This document shows, piece after piece, positions 27,701 to 34,588 of a stretch of DNA of 64,000 nt (positions are counted from its first letter, which is position 1; each line of letters opens with the position of its first letter). The notes under the pieces are model-generated. The model saw only the letters and a list, made by a program, of their open reading frames with translations, was not told the DNA's origin and searched no databases. The translations under genes and the position numbers were made by a program. This DNA is from a virus. The stretch is taken from positions 62,001 to 126,000 of the IMG/VR virus record IMGVR_UViG_3300047480_000598; one strand, given 5' to 3'.

Positions 27701-29326
27701 TAATGCATCAATTATATATCTTGCATCTCTTTTTGTTGAGTATTCGTCAAAAACAGATGACGATGTAAACGGGCTGTTATTATTGTTCTTTTGAAATAAC
27801 ATCCACTGATACATTTCTTCTATTAAATATTCTTTATTATTAACTAACAATGTATTTGCATTTTGAAAGAAAAATCCTTGTGATATCGATTCACATGCAT
27901 ATTTGATAGACCTCCATGGTTGGTCCCACGTTTTTCCATACTCTACATTATCTATTCCGGTTGTTGCAACATAAAATATGTCGGGTAGTTCAAATATTTT
28001 CCTCCAGTTTGGCTGAGTTCCTTCTATTTTTAATAGGTATCTGTCGGTATCTCCTTCGACACCATTTTCTGGTAGAATATGTATAGGTTGTGCTGATCCA
28101 TTATGGTAAGAAACTAAATCTCCTAACGTATTTCCTGCGTTTTCTTTTGCATGGATTGCATACACATCCCATAAAGAGTTAGTATCAAGATCGGGGCGAG
28201 ATATTGCACTTGAAGTGTGAGTACTAACACATTTATAAGTAATATTTTGCCAAGAAACTAATTCACCGACTACGTAACTAGTATTTGTAATCCAGAAATT
28301 TTTCCAAGAAACACCGGGAACAATTACTGACCAATATGCAGTATCATCTCCGGCATTAGCTGACGGGTCTTGTCCAGAACTATCGGAAATCGCAGTATAT
28401 AAATAACCTCCTCTATATACCACATCTCCTATTTTATAACTTGAACCACCTTGCCATTGTTGTCTACTAAGATACCCTTGTGTTAACAAATTCCAATCTG
28501 TGCTAGATACTGTCGGGATATTATTTTGATTATTAATAGTTTTACCTACATAAGAATATCCACCATAAACAGCAATATCTCCCGGTTGATAAATTACAGA
28601 CGACGACCATTGACCTGTGTACTCCTGTCCAGGTAGCCATAGATCCCATTTTAATTCGTCAAATAGTATAGATGATGTATGCCCTTCGATACATTTATAG
28701 ATATCTGTACCGTTTCTAGATAAATCATTTACTTTGTATCTTACAGAAGAATCCCAATCTCCTTTATATTCGATTCCTGCATTAACAATTTCCCATTTTG
28801 AATTTTCTTGTGTCGGTAGGCCTTGATCGGCTTCAAGACCTAATGCAGATGTTGATGCAGAGATATGATCAACTATACAACGATAAACAATTCCACCATA
28901 TTTTACAATATCACCGTAACTATAAACAGTTGACGTAGTCCAAGATGACTCCCAATTGTCAAATTGCGAATATGTTGTCCATTTAGTTAAATCAAGTTGG
29001 GTTGATCCACTGGTATGTTGATCGGTACAAATATAAACAATACCACCGTATGTAACAATATTTCCAAAATAGTAATATGTGTTAGGTTCCCATGCGGTTT
29101 TCCAAGCACGGCCGTCAACCATTAATAACCATCGAGGTAAACTTGCACCATCGGATGGACGTATGTAAGTTAAATCACTATAAAAATTAGTAGATGTATG
29201 AGGGTCTAAACAAACATATGTTTTTCCATTATAATGAACAACCGCATCTCTGTTATAATCAACATCTGTGTCCCAATATCCTTTCCAAGTATATCGCAAT
29301 CTACCAATTTTAAATTCTGAAGCCAT
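21800..29326 (-). CDS. Giant modular tail-fibre protein (2508 aa)
   Basis: N-terminal residues 10-410 hold seven CBM-like repeats (for example IEYKGDWDSSVRYKVNDL). One copy of the KRDARYIIDALSHDI unit follows near 533. A pectin-lyase-like module lies near 800-1000 (GIRNMTLTGLAGSL, IRATNGNSSYGTYGVIAEG). A carbohydrate-binding jelly-roll-like domain near 1027-1300 (LIKNSNIFTSWSTDG ... NGWYRIWMTVYD) is itself interrupted by a GGSGY module. Repeated TxxMxITFTGVSxGGxxxGTTYY units follow, then Asp-box beta-propeller blades near 1868-2148 (SDDGGNTW, STDYGKTW). The shared TSTDQDGNFKVGDLFG end-module is near 2357. It is a paralogue of the 4031-residue protein, with one repeat unit where that has twelve. 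A host-glycan-binding fibre is the likely role. Confidence 0.85.
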   Translation of the reverse strand: MASEFKIGRLRYTWKGYWDTDVDYNRDAVVHYNGKTYVCLDPHTSTNFYSDLTYIRPSDGASLPRWLLMVDGRAWKTAWEPNTYYYFGNIVTYGGIVYICTDQHTSGSTQLDLTKWTTYSQFDNWESSWTTSTVYSYGDIVKYGGIVYRCIVDHISASTSALGLEADQGLPTQENSKWEIVNAGIEYKGDWDSSVRYKVNDLSRNGTDIYKCIEGHTSSILFDELKWDLWLPGQEYTGQWSSSVIYQPGDIAVYGGYSYVGKTINNQNNIPTVSSTDWNLLTQGYLSRQQWQGGSSYKIGDVVYRGGYLYTAISDSSGQDPSANAGDDTAYWSVIVPGVSWKNFWITNTSYVVGELVSWQNITYKCVSTHTSSAISRPDLDTNSLWDVYAIHAKENAGNTLGDLVSYHNGSAQPIHILPENGVEGDTDRYLLKIEGTQPNWRKIFELPDIFYVATTGIDNVEYGKTWDQPWRSIKYACESISQGFFFQNANTLLVNNKEYLIEEMYQWMLFQKNNNNSPFTSSSVFDEYSTKRDARYIIDALSHDIVRGSNSRIITATKAYFKENSTTTFFNDATDAAQPYIVASLQRLKLLIEFILDNTDPTISYQNENILWDSGTTYQTGDVVYYLDGYFTSLIDDNTDTPDAIESWEFMYDLPEFIVPQNKNLSIVSEVNSYTEISTLLDLVIFSIEHATTEKLPRINIGATATIFVKTGTFSEELPIVIPDNTALVGDELRGAVVEPITRFTTLTKSCSSLTNRFTFLSVVGLEVGMPIQFSASSINDDFGGINLGVTYYVASIINKTVTISLTEGGDPVTLTSGIGNMTVYAGDCLKDMFYMRNATGIRNMTLTGLAGSLSSPNTFTTRRPTGGSYTSLDPGTGPDDTRAWIINRSPYCQNVTTFGIGCAGMKIDGTLHNGGNRSMVANDYTQILSDGVGVWCTGTQSLTECVSVFSYYNYAGYFAENGGRIRATNGNSSYGTYGVIAEGYDDTEVPITGLIDNRSAQVQASVQSAFGSSAELLSIEYVNAGSNYIEQTTNLIKNSNIFTSWSTDGNVVIQKNSTSPFNETDAWTLTGTTSSTDASYIYQNINVLPPGGEYTNIETLNISGSGVNATFDITVGSTGYTAVVNNGGSGYVTGNELRIPGSTFGGADGTNDCYLTVTSLAGSAILDVSVSGTVPTNSNQSYTISIYVKQGTSSSIDISAIFSGDTTATTTLTYNFSTGDLSAAIDSNGALPKTYDKLELTNGWYRIWMTVYDKIALNNNLQVRIYPRGKSGLTGSSRVYGSQVQLTDDPTFYLETKTNQFTSNANFTVTGSGIGADLLGDETRSNAVFETRITDTGTGVGGRGYLVSSNNAQGGDDLSILLAGSDTNTETNYIGMRLFIESGTGAGQYGYISSFDDAVTKTASILKESFSILNVISTDNTTGILTLNPGYTTSTLYLNQIVQFIPTYYNTNVTTTGLDSLTVTTVIGGSTNTMTVDNTAKLTINMPIRFSGSVYGGVTTDFTYYVKEILDTTTFNISTEIFGNVWLLNSGTGSMTMTFPGYNNYLAGSTSNMQITMPITFTGVSIGGLSVGTTYYINEVVSPSKFTISSSLVTVTVTGTATGTNYLTTSSTTQLVPLNPIKFTGTVFGNIVADTVYYINKVINSGNFTVVGSLIETAATSTETITNLITVDSTSGFIANNPIQFIGKTTGGITTGITYYILAINDETTFTISVSPGGSAVNLSTSVCDVLVRTTPLPTELSNGSGSMEGVSTNTKTSISIGYGSMNGTYSTSLFGDVTKGTNYYVKTIDSPTTFTVSSSLGGSPITLKTDTGSMNIAAVGWDHIHPGTSIETQLDNSAVYYVEPRISYTKPSFSQTNKTINTAALGTSWSYIAYGNQKFIAVPDGNAIAGISDDGGNTWDSMSLPSSNTWSGIAFGDGRWVIISSGGMTSTTALYSINNGEGWKSTTMPSASTWSHVVYGNGKFVAIATGTNKSAYSTDYGKTWNNGASLPSATWTGLTYGRGRFVAVASGTTTAAYSTDGINWVSSTMPSSSTWASVSYGNSLFVSVASSDNVSPAYSSDGVTWNESPYTILGVDRIVYGQGIFVAGSSSSGNAYTTEDGYSWTLRSIDSSSFNNVVFGLDPTTNDGIFVAIGGTTSGSIIKAGSTTKGRVNVTSGTIDSITMFEPGSNYSTAPSVTITDPNITLSVTTSVRIGKGVLANPTFINKGQDYNTNSTIVTINGGGYADTFQSGLRLIVKNLSALPSPGDNLVIADNSTVYKVTRATPVYGTMAPNIMANIEISPEMTVAKSPEHEAALIIRTKYSQCRLTGHDFLNVGYGNAIQSNYPNLPEDTVLAPQDQAVEVNFGRVFYTSTDQDGNFKVGDLFGVEQATGIVTLSATQFGLTGLETLSLGGIAVGGSSVVVRQFSTDTTFIANSNNIIPTQRAIKAYLTSRLSQGGSNTFTGQLIAGTVVVGGADKIRSTIPEGSAGWVVNIPVMARMQGEFAGWDGDGMAMSYFMKTWNRR

Positions 29327-29347
29327 TGTACTGTTCCTTTTTCAATA

Positions 29348-29725
29348 TTAACTTATTTGTGATCCTGCAGGATAGTCGTATTGTTTATTTACTCTCGCTA
29401 CAAATTCGCCGTTATCGTTTATATAATAAAACATATTTTTATTATCCCACCGATATTGATCCCATTGTAAATTTGTATGAGGTCTACTATGATCAGACTC
29501 AAGCCTTCCGTCAAAGTAATCTGCTCCATATTGAAACTCGGTATAATCATTTTCAGTTAATCCAGGATTATTAATAATAATTTCTGCATCAATATCTCTT
29601 AATTGATCAATTTTAGCAAAATATAATATTCCGTCATCCGTTCTACGTATTGCATAAAAAAATCTCGGGTTTCCGATACCTAATATATCGTCTTGATTTA
29701 CTTCATTACCAATATAATATGTCAT
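29348..29725 (-). CDS. Virion structural protein of unknown role (125 aa)
   Basis: A 125-residue acidic, aromatic-rich protein (FFYAIRRTDDGILYFAKIDQL, QYGADYFDGRLESDH, YRWDNKNMFYYIN) without catalytic motif. The DDGILYFAKIDQL strand pair is of a kind seen in small fibre-associated proteins of T4-like phages. Being set between two fibre genes with short gaps (11-21 nt) makes a structural role likely. Exact function is not recognised. Confidence 0.55.
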   Translation of the reverse strand: MTYYIGNEVNQDDILGIGNPRFFYAIRRTDDGILYFAKIDQLRDIDAEIIINNPGLTENDYTEFQYGADYFDGRLESDHSRPHTNLQWDQYRWDNKNMFYYINDNGEFVARVNKQYDYPAGSQIS

Positions 29726-29736
29726 AATAATTATCC

Positions 29737-30093
29737 TTAAATAATTTCAACATAGCTCATAACTAGATCTAAGCTGTCTGCTACAGTTGCTTGTATATAA
29801 ACTTTAGTCGACGAAGATAAAATTAATTTTTCACCTCCGTTAATAACTCGTAAACTTTGGTTGGGAGGAATAACTACTCCTTTAATATAGTATGCGCTTC
29901 CTTCAACAGTCGGGGACGGGAGAGAAATGTCATCTAATTGTTCAATTCTTACATCAGCAAGAACTATACCCCCTGTTAAATTTGTTAAACTCATTCCGAT
30001 AACAGTTGCTCGAGCATTATTTGCTACCGATAATACGTTTGTTTCTGTTGTTCCTAATTCAGATTCTAGAACATTTTTAAAATACGTTGCCAT
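29737..30093 (-). CDS. Small beta-rich virion protein (about 110-residue family)
   Basis: A 118-residue protein: MATYFKNVLESELGTTETNV, then ATVIGMSLTNLTGGIVLADV, then IPPNQSLRVINGGEKLILSS and a C-terminal SYVEII strand. The order of an N-terminal hook, strand pair, PPNQSLRV-type turn and exposed C-terminal strand matches the 108- and 110-residue products at 9296-9622 and 38601-38933. It is probably a structural connector associated with the large fibres. No enzymatic features are visible. Confidence 0.6.
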   Translation of the reverse strand: MATYFKNVLESELGTTETNVLSVANNARATVIGMSLTNLTGGIVLADVRIEQLDDISLPSPTVEGSAYYIKGVVIPPNQSLRVINGGEKLILSSSTKVYIQATVADSLDLVMSYVEII

Positions 30094-30100
30094 TTTATTG

Positions 30101-33100
30101 TTATCCTAATATTAATACCATTTGAATGCCGATGTCTGTTGCTTCTGCTGCGGTAATACCGGATGAAATACCAGCAACACTAGTCCAAATTAATCCAGTC
30201 CAGACTTCTACTAATCCTAATTCAGTATTAAATCGCATCATTCCAGTTTCTTTTAATGCAGGCCGGTCATTTTGTGAATCTCCTGCTGGAATTACGACTC
30301 CGTTAGTACCTGCGATTTTTACATATCCTTGACCGGTTTGTACAAATTCTGTAATTGCGTTCGAAACAACATTTGTTATAGTGTTATTTCTTATTCGCAT
30401 GTTTCCGATCTTAACCCCACCGGTTCCTGCGGTAACCAAATTTATATCACTATCGGGTAATAAAGTCGTAATGGTATTGTCGTAAATATCTAAATTATTA
30501 GTTTGGAATCTTTCTGTAAATAATTTAACACTATCAATTGTTGCTGTTAAATTGTTGTTTGCATAGAAATATAAAATATTATCGTTTGCTCCAGGTGTTG
30601 CTTCTGCTAATATTCTAGTATTACCGCTTACATCTTCTACCCCACCTAACTTTATCCAATACCCGTTTGCTCGTGCTTCGTATCTTGATGTAGTAGTGTT
30701 ATAACGAACCATACCGTTCGACGGGGTTGCAGGACGTTCTGCTGTGGTGCCGACAGGAATTATTAAACTTTGATTAGTATTAATAACAACACTACCAGTA
30801 CCTTGAGGAGTTAAAATAACATTCGAATCAGTAACTGTGCTTTGAATATTGTTATCTTGTACTTTTAATCCTTCGAATATTACATTACCTGTACCATTTG
30901 CTTGCAATATCAAATCGGTATTAGTAGTAGTTGTTTCTATAGTGTTGCCTGAAATAGTAATTACAGGAAGTTGTAGATATCCGGTGCCTGTAATGTTTCC
31001 AGTAACAGTAGTATTACCGCTAGTAGTAAAGTTACCAGTTTGATTTATATCGCCGACATGTGTTACTGTACCTGTTATTCCAACATTTTTAAGATAACTA
31101 GTTCCAGTAGTAACAGTAAAATCTTGAGTAACAGTTAAATTTTGATCTATCTGTACATCACTGCTAGGAATGTATATTCGACCTGTGCCATTAGCAATTA
31201 ATTGTAAATCGTCATTACCGATAGTTGTGCTAATAGTATTATTATCAATTACTACACCGTCAATTTCTATTCTATTAAGATATACATTCTTCCATCGTAA
31301 CGGAGTAATTCCGCCTTGCCCTAGATTGTATGTTGCAGTAGTTGACGGAATTAGATTACTATTAATACCTCCGATAAAATTAATGTTATCAGCAGAATTA
31401 TTACCTATTTGAATGTTACCGTTAAGGGTTACATCACCTGTAACATCAAGTGTTCCTGTAACAAAAGTATTATTTTGTAAATTAATTGTATTGTTTGCCG
31501 ATACTACATTTACATCACCAGTAAGACTTTCAATAGTGTTTCCACTTATTCGAATATTTCCTGTATCTATATTTGTTGGAAGTAATGTAGTTGTGTTTAC
31601 ACCGTCAGTAAATACTACTCCTTCAGGCGCTGTAATTGTTAATGCTTGATTATTAAACAATACATCGCCAGTTTTTTGATTTACATAAAATGCATCACCA
31701 ACTTTAAAGTTGCCTTCGTTATCAACACTAGTATAATAAATTTTAGCTCGATTTAACTCTACAACTTCATTTGCATCAATTCGATCGTTCGGGTCATTTG
31801 TTGATAATTTTCCTGATCCGATATATGCAAAGTTTTGTGATATTAAGTAAGCAATTACGCCGTCACCGTCACCGTAAATGCCGTAATTGCCGTATATGTT
31901 TGCCGATCCTATTGATCGAATTTCTGCTCCAAAATCCGAGTAATCAGCAAAATTAATTAAACTTGCGGTTCCACCTGCACTTGTTCTTAAATCTTGATAT
32001 GTAATTCCGTCATCTAAGAAAGTAGTTGAATTATTTGGTCCGTTAAAATGTAGTAATAATACTGTATTAAGATCACCAGTTAATGCGCTAGTAGGTGATA
32101 CGAATGTAGTATTATATCTAGATACACCTTTTGAAATCCTTACATCATCGACATATCCAGGAAATGCGTAATTGCCGTTTGGATCAGCTCCGATTCTTAG
32201 CCCTCTTGCTAGATAATTGTTAGAATCTGTATAGCTAGATCCAACTTGGGTTCCGTTTACAAATGCCTTTGTTACTCCGGTGTGTCGTGCTAAAACAACA
32301 TGCGACCAAGATCCAACTGGGACTGAGCCAACTGGTCCGATTCTATAATTTCCATTAAAGTAAAAATAAAGTGCATTAATATCACTTAAACCAAGAATAA
32401 TTCCACCTGTATCACCGGATGAAGATCTAAAATCAAATATTGTGCGGTATGTTCCTGTTGCTGTTGGATACACCCATGTTTCTAAACAAAAATCTCCGGT
32501 ACCAAATTCAAAATCTGGATTTGTTCCGATATTTGCAAAGTCTCCAGTTCCGTCTAACGATAAGCTAGCTGTACCAAACTTTTTTGTAATTGTAGTTAAT
32601 TTTGCGTCGCCGTTTGCAAATACTGTTTTTCCAGATCGATCGGTAATAGTTTGAAAACCGACACATTTACCTGTTAAGTTTATATAGTTTCCATCTATAC
32701 TTGCTATTGTACCTGAACCTAATACTGTAGTTCCGTCGGTATCATAATAAGTAACAGTATTTCCGACATTCCACGTGCCGGTTTTAGTATCGATTCTTAA
32801 CCTTGTTTTACCTTGTCCTGCGAAACCATCGTTGCTCGAAAATGCATTTATACCTTTATTTGCAAAATATGTAAACGAGTTTAACCATTCTATTCTCGAG
32901 CCGTTTGTAGTAGTAATTGTATCTACATTAGGTGTTATAAATGTTACAGAATGGAAAAGCATACTTGCTTCTTTTGAAGAAGTTGTTGCATATGCTCCAT
33001 CAATATATGCACCTTTACCTGCATCTCCTTGGGTAAATCCATAGGGGTCACTTACGCTTGTTACACTTCCTTTTGTAAGAACTGTACAGTTTCGAATATA

Positions 33101-34465
33101 TGGCGAGCGAGTAGTAACAGTAAAATCTGTTGCAAATCTAAATCCATATCCGTTGTCGGGAAAAACTCTTGTTCCTCCATTGCAACTAAATGTTAAATTT
33201 GATAAGAAGATCGTCCCAGCAGCTATACCGCCGCCGTGTGTAACTGTAGTAACACCAGTAGCATAGTTGTATGTTGCATTAGTTACTGCATAATCTGTTC
33301 CGTTAACATTTACAGTACCTCCGCTTACATATGTATGGGCAAAAGGAGAAATGCCAGCATTAAATGTTACAGATCCAGATGTTGCGCTAGTTACAGTAAA
33401 ATAATTTCCACCACTAAAGAAATCTGCGACAGATAAATCCTCAATAGTTGTTTCACCGTTAAGTAAAAATGCATCATTATATCTAGTTGCAGTAGTAGGT
33501 ACAATCTTAACTGCTCGTATTCCAGTACCTTTTATAGAAACACCAACTGGAACTGTTAGTGGAAATATTTCAGTATATGTACCCGGGTATATATAAACGA
33601 CATCCCCGGCTGTTGATAAACTTAGTGCATACTTTATAGTCGCTAACGGATCATTTTCGTGTACACCTGCATTAGTATCACTTCCGTTCTCTGATACATA
33701 AAATATATTTCCTTGTGGTAATCTAATATCAATATCATTTAAGAATAATTGATCAGCGTTGATATTTGTTGAATATAAATTATGTGTGTAAATCGATTGC
33801 CATGCTTTACCTGTGGCAAGAGGGTTGCTACCTGCTAAATTCCCTGGATCACTACCTAGATCAAATGTATTATTTGTGTTAGGATATACATTACTATCAA
33901 TTTCAGCGTTGAATACTACATTATCGGTATTTGAATCACCGATGTTAATTTCTCCATTAACATCTCCGTCGACTCGTAAATTTCCTGTAACATATAAGTC
34001 ACCATTAATATTAACATTTGCATTAACATTAACTTCGCCAGTACCGGTAGTTTGTATTGTTAAATCGGTATCAGTACCAGTAGTTTCGATTATATTAGTC
34101 GATAATTCTAAATTACCTGTTACTATTGTTCCTTGATATACAACAGGATATCCAGTCGATGGTAATAAATTAATAGTATCAGAACTACTAGCAATAGTAT
34201 CGCCGGTAATAGTAAAGGTTGCAATTTCAGCTTGGGTGTCGACTAGTAGCTGATTAGTTCTAGTTGTCCCATTAACAGTAAGATCGTGTGTGATACCAGA
34301 TGTATCACCGTTTGGCACAGGAACGTTAATACCGATTCGGCCATTTATAACATCAAGATAAAGAAGATCCGTCTCAAAAGCTAAGTTTGCTTGTTCGGGC
34401 TCGAGGTAGTCACGTCGAAGCAGATTGCTTTTTAAGAGAGGACCAGTAATACGACCAACAGCCAT
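30101..34465 (-). CDS. Pectin-lyase-like tail-fibre protein with inserted LamG domain (1454 aa)
   Basis: The N-terminus, GRITGPLLKSNLLRRDYLEPEQANLAFETDLLYLD in sense but diverged, is shared with the 1073-residue paralogue upstream and probably anchors the fibre. A right-handed beta-helix follows (FYVSENGSDTNAG, VVYIYPGTYTEIFPL, SIKGTGIRAVKIVP). A concanavalin/LamG-like sandwich (LDGTGDFANIG, CLETWVYPT, WSHVVLARHTG, YVDDVRISKGV) at about residues 615-810 is missing from the paralogue. The shared VDNEGNFKVGDAFYVNQKTG module and long ITGNTIETT shaft repeats follow. The C-terminal ERPATPSNGMVRYNT and RPALKETGMMRFNT motifs are typical fibre ends. Role: fibre shaft plus probable glycan binding. Confidence 0.82.
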   Translation of the reverse strand: MAVGRITGPLLKSNLLRRDYLEPEQANLAFETDLLYLDVINGRIGINVPVPNGDTSGITHDLTVNGTTRTNQLLVDTQAEIATFTITGDTIASSSDTINLLPSTGYPVVYQGTIVTGNLELSTNIIETTGTDTDLTIQTTGTGEVNVNANVNINGDLYVTGNLRVDGDVNGEINIGDSNTDNVVFNAEIDSNVYPNTNNTFDLGSDPGNLAGSNPLATGKAWQSIYTHNLYSTNINADQLFLNDIDIRLPQGNIFYVSENGSDTNAGVHENDPLATIKYALSLSTAGDVVYIYPGTYTEIFPLTVPVGVSIKGTGIRAVKIVPTTATRYNDAFLLNGETTIEDLSVADFFSGGNYFTVTSATSGSVTFNAGISPFAHTYVSGGTVNVNGTDYAVTNATYNYATGVTTVTHGGGIAAGTIFLSNLTFSCNGGTRVFPDNGYGFRFATDFTVTTRSPYIRNCTVLTKGSVTSVSDPYGFTQGDAGKGAYIDGAYATTSSKEASMLFHSVTFITPNVDTITTTNGSRIEWLNSFTYFANKGINAFSSNDGFAGQGKTRLRIDTKTGTWNVGNTVTYYDTDGTTVLGSGTIASIDGNYINLTGKCVGFQTITDRSGKTVFANGDAKLTTITKKFGTASLSLDGTGDFANIGTNPDFEFGTGDFCLETWVYPTATGTYRTIFDFRSSSGDTGGIILGLSDINALYFYFNGNYRIGPVGSVPVGSWSHVVLARHTGVTKAFVNGTQVGSSYTDSNNYLARGLRIGADPNGNYAFPGYVDDVRISKGVSRYNTTFVSPTSALTGDLNTVLLLHFNGPNNSTTFLDDGITYQDLRTSAGGTASLINFADYSDFGAEIRSIGSANIYGNYGIYGDGDGVIAYLISQNFAYIGSGKLSTNDPNDRIDANEVVELNRAKIYYTSVDNEGNFKVGDAFYVNQKTGDVLFNNQALTITAPEGVVFTDGVNTTTLLPTNIDTGNIRISGNTIESLTGDVNVVSANNTINLQNNTFVTGTLDVTGDVTLNGNIQIGNNSADNINFIGGINSNLIPSTTATYNLGQGGITPLRWKNVYLNRIEIDGVVIDNNTISTTIGNDDLQLIANGTGRIYIPSSDVQIDQNLTVTQDFTVTTGTSYLKNVGITGTVTHVGDINQTGNFTTSGNTTVTGNITGTGYLQLPVITISGNTIETTTTNTDLILQANGTGNVIFEGLKVQDNNIQSTVTDSNVILTPQGTGSVVINTNQSLIIPVGTTAERPATPSNGMVRYNTTTSRYEARANGYWIKLGGVEDVSGNTRILAEATPGANDNILYFYANNNLTATIDSVKLFTERFQTNNLDIYDNTITTLLPDSDINLVTAGTGGVKIGNMRIRNNTITNVVSNAITEFVQTGQGYVKIAGTNGVVIPAGDSQNDRPALKETGMMRFNTELGLVEVWTGLIWTSVAGISSGITAAEATDIGIQMVLILG

Positions 34466-34588
34466 TAACTCTCCTTATTGCCACCGTGTTGCACGGATAA
34501 CCACCTTACGTTGCGGGTTTACCACAGTTTGTCCTTGAAAAAGATTGGTCGTCTTCTTCGATTAAAAGTATTTATCGTATTTTGATTA
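34466..34588 (-). promoter_or_regulatory. Structured leader and late promoter of the 1454-residue fibre gene
   Basis: The minus strand reads GATAAATA at 34569-34576, about 100 nt upstream of the ATG at 34465, followed by an unusually long GC-richer leader. The leader contains the hairpin CCGTG-TTG-CACGG at 34484-34496, directly above an AAGGAG ribosome site. A translation-control structure is possible. No gene is visible in the gap. Confidence 0.55.
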
